Shown: piece by piece, positions 1-6,647 of the stretch
How positions within the stretch are numbered: position 1 is the first letter of the stretch
How the letters are laid out: the number at the start of each line of letters is the position of its first letter
Assembly: GCA_025765595.1 (NCBI GenBank)
Contig: JAIVFH010000554.1
Coordinates: 1-14,808, forward strand
Origin: Obelidium mucronatum
Lineage: Eukaryota > Chytridiomycota > Chytridiomycetes > Chytridiales > Chytriomycetaceae
Direction of reading: 5' to 3'
DNA length: 14,808 nt
Position numbers and translations under genes: made by a program
Notes under the pieces: model-generated
Database searches by the model: none
Told to the model about the DNA's origin: nothing
Seen by the model: the letters and a program-made list of their open reading frames with translations, nothing else

Positions 1-43
1 GTAGAAGATAATAAAAAGGAACGGCAACAATAAAACACAAAAC

Positions 44-83
44 ACCGCCTTCGGCGGTAGTAGTATACATCGCCTACGGCGAT
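44..83. repeat. Two GC-rich triloop palindromes
   Basis: 44-58 reads ACCGCC-TTC-GGCGGT and 69-83 reads ATCGCC-TAC-GGCGAT. Each is a six-base-pair stem with a three-base loop. The second stem differs from the family consensus at two positions that pair with each other (C to T and G to A), so pairing is kept. Other members are at 133-187 and 1758-1856. Confidence 0.9.
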
Positions 84-112
84 ATCAACAAAGACACTGA
101 CTTCAGCAAAAG

Positions 113-131
113 AAAAAAAAAAAAAAAAAAA
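113..131. repeat. A19 homopolymer
   Basis: Nineteen A in a row immediately before the three-unit hairpin array. On the minus strand it is a T-run that could serve as the polypyrimidine tract of the intron opened at 214. Confidence 0.9.
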
Positions 132-132
132 C

Positions 133-187
133 ACCGCTTACGGCGGTGGAGGACCGCCTGCGGCGGTAGAGGACCGCCTTCGGCGGT
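133..187. repeat. Tandem array of three triloop palindromes, 20-nt period
   Basis: Palindromes at 133-147, 153-167 and 173-187, separated by GGAGG and AGAGG. Loops are TAC, TGC and TTC. The first has ACCGCT in the left arm, which leaves a G-T wobble in the stem. The array lies just downstream of the donor at 214 of the sorting nexin-like gene, so it is probably intronic. Confidence 0.9.
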
Positions 188-214
188 ATGACGGTATGAA
201 CAAAAAAAACAAAC

Positions 215-830
215 CAATTTGCATTCCAGCCATAACATCAACATCTTTAACAATATTTCGAACCGATTTATGTACAGCGTTGATATGGTCTTTGACTTGA
301 TTAAAAAAGACATCGACATCATCTGGTTTTTTAGAAAAGACAAAAGAGAGGGCATTTGCAGAGGTAGAGCGTCTTGATTGAAGAGGAGGAGAAGTGACAG
401 GATCTGGAATGTACTGGGAAAAAAAAAGAATAAATAAATAAATAAATAAAAAGAAAAGAAAAGAAAAGAAAAGAAGGGTAAAAAGAGAGAGAAAGAAGGA
501 AACCTTGAAGACGCTTTCAAAGAACGGACGAACGTGTTCGGTGTCAGCCATCAGCGGCAGTTTTTGCTCGACGGACGCCAGAAACAGCGACGTCTGGCGC
601 AGGTCGATTGCGGCATCGACAGCGGCAGCATCGGGCTTGACTGGGGCCACAAGGCCGAAGCAGAAGAGCGGGTGTTTGGCCAGCAGCACCGCAAACAGCG
701 CCTCGACTTCGGCGCGCGAGCGGGTGACTGTTTTCGGCGGCAAAGTCGAAGCAGTCGAAGCAGTCGAAGCAGTCGAAGACGCAGCAGTCACGGCCCACGT
801 TGTCGCATCGACGCGCGCAACGAGCACCAT
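215..830 (-). CDS. Sorting nexin-like protein (PX plus start of BAR-like region), SNX5/6-type, partial
   Basis: Two exons are visible: 830-504 (109 codons, ATG at 830-828) and 413-215, joined in phase 0 across a 90-nt intron (GTTTCC...CCCAG). Residues about 38-106 resemble the second half of a PX domain: a basic RSR followed by a helix, a proline/lysine stretch (VAPVKP), then RQTSLFLASVEQKLP and HVRPFFES, the usual 'R..L..FL..v...P......v..Ff' ending. PX domains bind phosphoinositides on endosomes. Exon 2 carries KKPDDVDVFFNQVKDHIN, resembling the start of the SNX5/6 BAR region. About 175 residues are seen, against roughly 400 for the family, so the rest should lie to the left. The donor GTTTGT at 214 opens a hairpin-rich intron and I could not place the next exon. 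A nine-base repeat codes STA repeats near residue 20-29. The family call is moderately secure; the SNX5/6 subtype is tentative. Confidence 0.5.
414..503 (-). other. Intron of the sorting nexin-like gene
   Basis: GT at 503-502 and AG at 415-414. Removing these 90 nt keeps the frame, linking FFESVFK to YIPDPVTS. Most of the intron is two adjoining microsatellites (see 428-474). Confidence 0.7.
428..474. repeat. Compound microsatellite (AAAT)n then (AAAAG)n
   Basis: About five to six AAAT units are followed directly by about five AAAAG units. Both lie inside the sorting nexin-like intron. Confidence 0.9.
745..780. repeat. Nine-base coding tandem repeat
   Basis: Four units of GTCGAAGCA (the last ends GAC) at 745, 754, 763 and 772. 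Read on the minus strand in frame they give a Ser-Thr-Ala repeat near the N-terminus of the sorting nexin-like protein. The unit is a multiple of three, so changes in copy number keep the frame. Confidence 0.9.
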
Positions 831-869
831 GCTTTTGTGATTAAATAAAAGAAAAAAGAATAAATAAAA
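831..869. promoter_or_regulatory. 39-nt divergent intergenic region (bidirectional promoter)
   Basis: This is all that separates the ATG of the sorting nexin-like gene (830, minus) from the ATG of APC7 (870, plus). It is AT-rich and purine-rich (ATTAAATAAAAG, GAATAAATAAAA) and flanked by very GC-rich coding sequence. Both 5' UTRs and core promoters must be tiny, overlap each other, or extend into the opposing coding region. No single TATA element is clearly assignable. Confidence 0.6.
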
Positions 870-2080
870 ATGGACCACTGCAACCACGCAGCGGCGCTGC
901 TCGCGGGCGGGTTTGTCCGCGACGCGCTGCTCGTTGCGACAGCGGGACTGGCGCTCGCGCCGAGCCACACGACGGCGGGCGCGTCGCTGCAGCTCGTCGC
1001 CGGCCGCTGCCGCTCGAAGCTCGGCGAGACAGCCGCCGCGCGCGCGAGCCTCGGCGCCGCCTTCGCAGCGTTCCAGCGCGCCGGCGCCGACGCAGCCGCT
1101 GCCGCCGCGCTCGAGCTTGCGGCGCTCGCGGACTCGAAGGCCGCCGCCGGCGCCGCGCTGCGCGTGCTCGAGCGGCTGCCGTGGCCGCTGTGCCTGGCGA
1201 ACCTGGCGCTGCTCAACCAGTACGCGCGCCTGAGTGCGCTGGCGGGCGCCGCAAAGTCAAAGAAGCTCGAGCAAGCCCTGTGGCGCATTCTGGACTTGGA
1301 GCCGCTTGCCCTGGACGCAATGAAGTCGCTCATGACGCTGTTTGACGTTGACCCAAACCTGCTGCTTGCGAAAGTGCCTCAGCCTTTTTTGAAATGGGTC
1401 GACCCGCTGCTCCAGGCTTTCCAGTTGTCCAGAAGCTGTTTGTTTTCTGGTATAACTTGATTCTCTCTCCGATTCATTCGACTCGACGTACATTCGACTC
1501 GACGTACATTCACTTTTGCCGAAGATATTCATTCACTCTTTTGATTTCCCTCTTCTTCCAAGTGTTGTTACATACATCAGATAAACTAATCCATCTCCTT
1601 CGATAGATGCAAAAAGCAAATTGATTATCGCCCAGCAGATTTTGAAACAGAATTCAGACGTTACTCTGGAAATTGCTGATTGTCATGTGAAGGAGGGCAA
1701 CTATATTCTTGCTCATTATTTGTTTGATCAGGTTTGATTTGCGTGGTAAAACGGAATAACACCGCCAAAGGCGGTGTTTTCTTTCGGCCTGTCTTGCTGC
1801 CTAAGGCGTTCATGACTCACCGCCGAAGGCGGTCATGACTCACCGCCGAAGGCGGTGCATTCTTATTTGGCTTACGGCCTTCCTTTATTCAATCTAAAAC
1901 ATAACCATCCCAAAAAGGTCCGCCAAAAAGATCCCTACACAATCAAACATATGGACCAGTTTGCTAGAATTCTACAGACGCAAGGAACTCATATACAATT
2001 GAATCGCCTTGCAACAGATTTGATGGCTTTGTCGGAAGACAGGCCAGAGCCCTGGATTGTTATGGCCCGGTACTGGTATG

Positions 2081-2125
<45 letters not shown>

Positions 2126-2980
2126 ATTTTATGCTATATATTCACTTATTTTTTTAGTGAAACCAAAGGCGATATGGATCGCGCAATGCATCTCGTTGAA
2201 AAAAGCTTGCTCCTAGGAAGCAACCATGCAGAAGGCCATTTACTAAAAGGTATTCTTTTAATTGAATAATTGAATGAGTGACATTCATTCATCTTCTCAT
2301 ATATACCCATTCCTTAATTATTCTTCTCTGTTTCAAAAAGGGTCACTACTGCTTGGTCAAAGTAAACCACAAGAAGCCATAACTTCTTTTAGAACTGCGC
2401 ACCAACTGTCTCCTGGTCTTGAAAGCTATCGAGGTTTAATGGAGAGCTACATTGCATGCAAAAGGACAAAGGAAGCATTGGCGATCGCCAAGGAAGCCAT
2501 CCAACGTATGCCCAACAATGCAAAAGCAGTGGTTCTTGTTGGATGTGTTTTTAGCCATATGCCGGATCGAAAAGCGCAGGTGATTCCTTGCGTGTGTGTG
2601 TATAGTTGTAATCTCTCTAACATGAAAGAGCAAAGGCTGCATCAGCTTTTGCCAGGGCTCTTGAAATGGATCCGAAATGCACTGAAGCTCTCTATGCTCT
2701 TGTATCGAGTCTTGTTGGTGATTCAAAGCACAAGGAGGCTGTTGCCTTGTTACAAAACAACTTGATCCACACAAACAACCACATTACACACACGCGTTTA
2801 GGGGATATTTACACTTGCATGAAAGAATATGACCGAGCAATGGATCATTATAATATTGCCCTCAAGATTGACGGTGCGTATGAAGCTGCTCGGACGGGAT
2901 TCGAGAGAGTTGAGAAATTGATTGGGAAAATGGATGAAGATGGTGCGGACCAAAGCATGGAAGAAGAAGAAGATGTTTGA
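870..2980 (+). CDS. ANAPC7: Anaphase-promoting complex subunit 7 (TPR protein)
   Basis: Six exons: 870-1449, 1607-1731, 1918-2075, 2158-2249, 2341-2579 and 2636-2980. All junctions are phase-consistent and give 512 residues, close to the family length of about 565. The product is a TPR scaffold subunit of the APC/C, the nuclear ubiquitin ligase that drives anaphase and mitotic exit. Matches to APC7 run in order: ALDAMKSLMTL in exon 1, a DPYTIKHMD segment and EPWIVMA in exon 3, HLLKG at the exon 4/5 boundary, KPQEAITSFRTAHQLSP in exon 5, and LGDIYTCMKEYDRAMDHY plus an acidic tail (SMEEEEDV) in exon 6. The N-terminal ~145 residues are unusually Ala/Arg-rich because exon 1 is GC-rich. The start is the first ATG after the stop-rich spacer. 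The TPR family is certain and APC7 is very likely. Confidence 0.9.
1450..1606 (+). other. APC7 intron 1
   Basis: GTATAA at 1450 and CGATAG ending 1606 (157 nt, phase 1), with an ACTAAT branch-like site near 1585. It holds the 16-nt tandem repeat at 1475-1510. Confidence 0.85.
1475..1510. repeat. 16-nt tandem duplication in APC7 intron 1
   Basis: CATTCGACTCGACGTA occurs twice exactly, at 1475-1490 and 1491-1506. A four-base start of a third copy (CATT) follows. Confidence 0.95.
1758..1778. repeat. Triloop palindrome with extended stem
   Basis: AACACCGCC-AAA-GGCGGTGTT. It is the same ACCGCC/GGCGGT core as the left-edge elements, extended to nine base pairs, with loop AAA. Confidence 0.9.
1796..1856. 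repeat. Tandem triloop palindromes, 23-nt period
   Basis: Exact palindromes ACCGCC-GAA-GGCGGT at 1819-1833 and 1842-1856, joined by CATGACTC. The same CATGACTC precedes the first unit, after a decayed copy (GCCTAAGGCGT, about 1799-1810), so three 23-nt units can be traced. Confidence 0.85.
2076..2157 (+). other. APC7 intron 3 with T42 run
   Basis: GTATGA at 2076 and TTTTTAG ending 2157 (82 nt, phase 2). Half of it is an uninterrupted run of 42 T at 2083-2124, only seven bases after the donor. The real acceptor tract is a second, shorter T-rich stretch. Confidence 0.85.
2250..2340 (+). other. APC7 intron 4
   Basis: GTATTC at 2250 and TTTCAAAAAG ending 2340 (91 nt, phase 1). Splicing restores LLKG-SLLLGQ. 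Confidence 0.8.
2580..2635 (+). other. APC7 intron 5
   Basis: GTGATT at 2580 and GCAAAG ending 2635 (56 nt, phase 0), with CTCTCTAAC as a branch candidate. Splicing joins RKAQ to AASAFARALEMDP. Two other AGs just upstream give a wrong frame. Confidence 0.7.
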
Positions 2981-3049
2981 ACGCTGTTTTGATACAATGT
3001 AATATAGATCGTATATATGATTGCAAAAAAAAAAAAAAAAAAACGTTTC

Positions 3050-3089
<40 letters not shown>
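2981..3089. terminator. Convergent 3' region with A19-N8-T39
   Basis: APC7 stops at 2980 and the opposing gene at 3090. Between them lies a 44-nt AT-rich stretch (AATGTAATATAG), then 19 A (3025-3043), CGTTTCAC, and 39 T (3052-3090). Each gene thus meets an A-run on its own sense strand. No clear AATAAA is seen for either. It probably holds both 3' ends; that function is inferred. Confidence 0.5.
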
Positions 3090-3090
<1 letters not shown>

Positions 3091-4770
3091 CAAACTTGAA
3101 TAACGCCCTTTTCTAAATCTTTGTACAGCCGTATACTCCAATCTTTCAGCCTTCCAGCCCACGCTTGAATAGCAGTCACCAACGCCGGACTGATCCAACT
3201 TGACTTAAAATCCCCATTTGGCAACCCCGCATTAAACTCATCAGCATCAGCATCCCCACTATGATCACACGCCAACTGCAACCCCCGAAACAGAAACACA
3301 CTCACAGTAACCATATTCGTTTCCAACAGCGGGTTATGCTTATTCACGATTTGCTGATCCACAGGATGAGTAAACACTTTGAGCAGTATCGTTTTCGCGA
3401 AAAAGTAGAGGAGAAGAATGCGAGCTGTTTCCTGGCCAAGTTTTTTGGGATTCCTTTTGTAAGGCGGGGAATCGAGCAAGTCGCGCGATTCGGCGGACCA
3501 CAGGTACGTTGGTGGGTATTGCACGTCTTTGGAGATTAGGTAGTCGAACACGCGTAGAATAGAGTTTGTGGGTCCGAGACGCTCTGTGATGAGGGATACA
3601 CTAATCTGTATTTCTTTTTTTTTAGACAAAAAAAAAAGGGGGGGTGAACTCAAAAGAGAAAATATATATAAATTCACCCGTTCCAAAGCCTCAATAATAC
3701 AATCCCCAATCTGTATAACCTTTTCTTGCACCAAAACACCTTTCCTCCTCGGATTCGCAAACGACTCTTTATAAACCAAACTCGTCCCCTCCTTTGTGAT
3801 TGCACAAACCGCTTCAATCGCCTTGAAAAAGGATTTGCGTTCTTTAAAGATAAGAATGAATTGGGTTTCGGCATCTGAAATGACTTGGCCCACTTTTTTG
3901 CTGTAGGAGCGGAAGAGGCGGGATTCTTTGGTCATGCGGATGGAGAAGAGGATGGCGTGGATTGCGATTCGGAGTTTTCGGGTGGGTTTTTTGACTGGGG
4001 GTGCGGGTTTTGGGTATCTTTTCCTGAATAATTCATGGGGGGGTTTTTTTTGGTTGGAGGGTGGGGAGGTTTTTTGTAAGCGTGTTGTCATTTGAGAGAG
4101 TGGAAGAGAAGAGAGAGAGAGAGAGCGCGCGACAATATTTGAATTCGAGGGAATACAAGTGCGAATAACTCTAAAAGTCTAAATCCTCTGTAAACATATA
4201 CGGCGCTTCAACTTACATATCGGACGGCCCACGCAGCAACGTACGCGATTGAATTCCGTCGAATCCACCCGAAGATTCCACGAAATTATCATCTCCTTGA
4301 AAGTTGTATGGCGACGTTCCAAAGTCCAAGTTAGGATCACCCCTCATTCCACCACCATGCTGCCCAAGCCGATGATGTCCCCCCCTGTTGTTTGAGTTTG
4401 CCATCATATTTGCCATGATTAAGCCATGAAGTTGGGCGTTTTGTAATGTAATGCTTTGTATCATATCGGCTGTATTCATTTTATCAGGCGAGGACGCAGC
4501 GGTTGTCGAGTTTGGTGCCACAGCAGATGCTTCCAAACGATCCAGAAGAGAATTCATTCGATCCGTGAAGGCAGTCAATTCGGTGGGGATAGTTGTTGAA
4601 GTTTTCAGGGCATTTACGAGGGTTGGGTTGATGGAATATCGCGAATTTAAAGGCTTTATGGCTGGCGGCTGCTGAGAAGTATTCTTGGTTGGATTCTTCA
4701 AGTCATTGGCGATGGCTTCTTTTAGAATCTCAAGTTTGAGGGCAATCAAATCCTGCTCTAAACTGTCCAT
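3090..4770 (-). CDS. Protein of unknown function with DUF4587-like motif (joined model)
   Basis: Preferred model: exons 4770-4217, 4023-3678 and 3605-3090, giving 471 residues. The N-terminal part opens MDSLEQDLIALKLEILKEA, has a helical TDRMNSLLDRLEA near residue 69-81, then residues 101-123 with ITLQNAQLHGLIMANMM. This resembles the QNAQ-[LM]-H core of DUF4587 (PRR29 and C21orf58 families, function unknown). A Gly/His/Asn-rich stretch follows. The C-terminal ~285 residues begin with a Lys/Pro-rich segment, then mixed helical sequence with no family I recognise. The exon 1 donor is a perfect GTAAGT (4216-4211) and the acceptor TTATTCAG (ends 4024); phases fit. The alternative is two genes: 4770-4213, ending at a TAA inside that donor, and 4091-3090 starting at its own ATG. 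It is divergent from the RT-MA3 gene and convergent with APC7. Confidence 0.5.
3606..3677 (-). other. In-frame 72-nt intron of the DUF4587-like gene
   Basis: GTGAAT at 3677 and ATACAG ending 3606. Its length is a multiple of three and it has no in-frame stop. It is T-rich with C7 and T-run tracts on the sense strand. Its translation would be a hydrophobic low-complexity insert, unlike the flanking sequence, which supports splicing. Confidence 0.65.
4024..4216 (-). other. Proposed 193-nt intron joining two open segments
   Basis: Donor GTAAGT at 4216, acceptor TTATTCAG ending 4024, phase 2 on both sides. It restores a Met codon, linking RGPSD to KRYPKP. It contains a (CT)n stretch on the sense strand (4111-4125). 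Confidence 0.5.
4111..4125. repeat. (GA)n microsatellite
   Basis: Seven to eight GA units followed by CGCGCG. It reads as CT on the minus strand, upstream of the ATG at 4091. Confidence 0.9.
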
Positions 4771-4836
4771 GTGGTTGTTGTTTTTTGCCACCAAAAAAAA
4801 AAAAAAAAAAAACAGTGACAATTCTCTTGACCAAAA
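4771..4836. promoter_or_regulatory. 66-nt divergent intergenic region with A20 tract
   Basis: It separates the ATG of the DUF4587-like gene (4770, minus) from the proposed split ATG of the RT-MA3 gene (4837, plus). Its core is 20 A at 4793-4812, a poly(dA:dT) tract of the nucleosome-disfavouring kind. No TATA box is evident. Confidence 0.5.
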
Positions 4837-6608
4837 ATGTGAGTGTCCATGGGCTTCCCAGTTTTCTAACGAAATCTTCAAGGACGCGTTTCACTGCGCT
4901 TCAAATCCGTGAAATGCTCTCACGGGGTGAAGTTCCTCCTGGACCCATCGTCGAAACTGAAGCAGAAGAAGCACAACCCAAAACAAAGGCCACAGCAAAA
5001 GACCTCAACGCTTTGAGTTGCCCTTCACCAGCCAAAGTCCGTCATTCTGTGTCAGTTTCAAACTTGAAGCCAATATCAATTGCAAACAGACCCTTTACAC
5101 ATCCGCAAGTTAGCCTTCTACAAACTATTTGCGAACAGCTAGAGAAATCCGGCCGCATCAAACCATCCCAATCAGCTTGGAACTCCCCTGTCTTATTGGC
5201 TCCAAGCGCGTTTGGGACTTGCCTCTGTTTAAGCGTCGACTATAAAAACACGCTCAACAAACACACCATCAACGACGAATACCCAACTGACCTCGTAGAC
5301 ACGCTATTGAACTGCAAATGGGAAGCGTCCCAGAACCTGTCGGATTACAGTTGGACTACACGGTCAATTGACGCGTCTATCCAAGATCTACTTGCTTTTA
5401 CTATTCCAGGGAAAGGAAAATACACTTGGAAATTCACGCCACAAGAAAAAAATTGTTTTCAGCAGTTTCTTCAGTATGATCCAAATGCTTTGCGTCAGTC
5501 GATGGGTGGTGGTGGTGGTCAACAGTCAAAACCTGACACGCCTGCTGCGGCGTTCAAAGAGGAGAACTTTGACTGGCAGGCATATCAAACAAGTGTGGTT
5601 GTTCAGTCTTTGTCAGTGCAGTCTCAAGAAGTTTCCAAACCAGGAGTCATGGCCCCCCCTTACGGTACAGCGGAGGTTGTAGCACAAGCTGCCGAACCAC
5701 AGTCCGAAAAACTTCTCAAAAAAGACGCAGCCAAAAATCGCCGTGTGACATTCAGAGCTGTTGACTTAAATATGGGGTCTAAAGTCGAAAATGACGACAG
5801 AGATTTGAACGAGACAGCAACTGCATCAAACAGATCCTTTGAAACGCACAAACAGCCACTACCAGTATCGACGGATGTGAATGCCAACTTTAAATTCCTT
5901 CGCCAGTTTCAAAATCAGGGGCTTCTTCAAACCCTTGACTCTTCAGTTCCACCAGGCATGAATAAAACCAAAGTATTTCGCAAAATTGAACATATCCTCG
6001 AAGAGTGGTTCCTAGACTTTGATATTTACGATGCTGTCATTGGAGTCAAGAATCTGGGGACCCACTTGTTTGACAAACTGATGGTGTCGTCTTTTATTGT
6101 TAGCGCCATGCAGTGCAAGCGTACATCTGCTGTCGCGAGAACAGCAAAACTACTGCTGGAACTCCTTAGAGAAGGCTGTGTTTCTAGTACTGATGTCATC
6201 AGTTGGTAAGGACAACTGCCAATTTAGAGCTCGTAAAAATAACTCACTTTCATTCCAACCAACAGTCTGAAAGAAATTCCTGCCATGAAGGAGGGATTTG
6301 ATGTATCAACAGATTCCTACAAGCACTTGGCCACGTTTTATGGAGTATTCATGGCGTATGATGAAGAAACCTTCAGTTTATCAGGTTTTCGAGACATCCT
6401 GGGCCCTGTTGTGATAGAAAGTGGTCATCATGGGAAACTTATTGCTCCACAGTTGCTTGCTCGAGTTTTGACCCTTGTGAAGATTTTGAACGCAAAGAAT
6501 TGCAGAAAAAGAGAGGTAAGCCAGCTTCTAGAGTTCTGGTCAACTGAGGAGAGGAAGGGTGGTAGCGAGCTGGTTAGCGATTGGCTAGAAGAAAACTTTC
6601 TTTGTTGA
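4837..6608 (+). CDS. MA3-domain protein (eIF4G-like) containing a degenerate Ty3-type reverse transcriptase fragment
   Basis: Model: AT at 4837-4838, exon 4883-6205, exon 6266-6608; 555 residues. Residues ~362-555 form an MA3-type HEAT domain (FRKIEHILEEWFLDFDIYDA, RTAKLLLELLREG, KEIPAMKEGFDV), as at the end of eIF4G or in PDCD4; these bind eIF4A or related partners. No MIF4G domain is seen. Residues ~70-187 align with the N-terminal part of Ty3/gypsy reverse transcriptase: a LEKSGRIKPSQSAWNSPVLL segment, then SVDYKNTLNKHTINDEYP, then LLAFTIPGKGKYTW. The motif A Asp is replaced or displaced (NLSDYS) and the YxDD region is absent, so no polymerase activity is expected. A Gly-rich linker and a charged, probably disordered region (~205-340) follow. 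The alternative start is the in-frame ATG at 4914. MA3 is likely; the RT resemblance is strong by eye. Confidence 0.72.
4839..4882 (+). other. Proposed 44-nt intron splitting the start codon
   Basis: Donor GTGAGT at 4839, TCTAAC branch-like site at 4865-4870, acceptor CTTCAAG ending 4882. Splicing turns AT + G into ATG, in frame with the long downstream reading frame. Unspliced RNA reads ATG-TGA at this point. Confidence 0.5.
6206..6265 (+). other. Intron inside the MA3 domain
   Basis: GTAAGG at 6206 and CCAACCAACAG ending 6265 (60 nt, phase 2). Splicing gives ISW-less junction DVIS-C-LKEIPAMK in place of a TAA, continuing the MA3 helices. Confidence 0.85.
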
Positions 6609-6617
6609 TTCCTGTCG

Positions 6618-6623
6618 AATAAA
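6618..6623 (+). promoter_or_regulatory. Poly(A) signal AATAAA
   Basis: A canonical hexamer ten bases after the stop of the RT-MA3 gene. The transcript end would then overlap the antisense tRNA gene. Confidence 0.6.
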
Positions 6624-6636
6624 CCTGGTACTAAAG

Positions 6637-6641
6637 AAAAA
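6637..6641 (-). terminator. RNA polymerase III T-run terminator
   Basis: Five T on the minus strand, six bases past the tRNA discriminator, with T-rich flanks. Confidence 0.7.
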
Positions 6642-6647
6642 GAAATT

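Larger units (their letters stand above)
1732..1917 (+). other. APC7 intron 2, hairpin-bearing
   Basis: GTTTGA at 1732 and AAAAAG ending 1917 (186 nt, phase 0). Removal joins HYLFDQ to VRQKDPYTIKHMD, as expected for APC7. Much of the intron is GC-rich triloop palindromes (1758-1856). Confidence 0.8.

Noticed and set aside
60..112. Third exon of the sorting nexin-like gene after an acceptor near 107-103
   Set aside because: One frame stays open but runs straight through the hairpins with an Arg/Tyr/Cys-rich translation. Another stops at once. Nothing there resembles a BAR region.
133..187. CRISPR-like array from regular spacing of short palindromes
   Set aside because: The repeats are only 15 nt with 5-nt spacers, in a eukaryotic gene-rich context. 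They are hairpin repeats, not a CRISPR array.
505..848. Plus-strand open frames over the sorting nexin-like exon 1
   Set aside because: They are antisense to a frame with PX-like content and have no recognisable sequence themselves.
788..1333. Long minus-strand open frame (~181 codons) opposite APC7 exon 1
   Set aside because: It is a shadow produced by GC-rich sequence with few stops. Its translation is Ala/Ser/Arg low complexity and the plus-strand frame matches APC7.
3052..3092. Processed retrocopy, suggested by a stop codon directly followed by a long poly(A)
   Set aside because: The gene has at least one and probably two spliceosomal introns, which a retrocopy of mature mRNA would lack.
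4785..4836. Extension of the RT-MA3 reading frame upstream through a poly-lysine run
   Set aside because: It would need a TTG start and translate the A20 tract. The spliced ATG at 4837 or the ATG at 4914 is more plausible.
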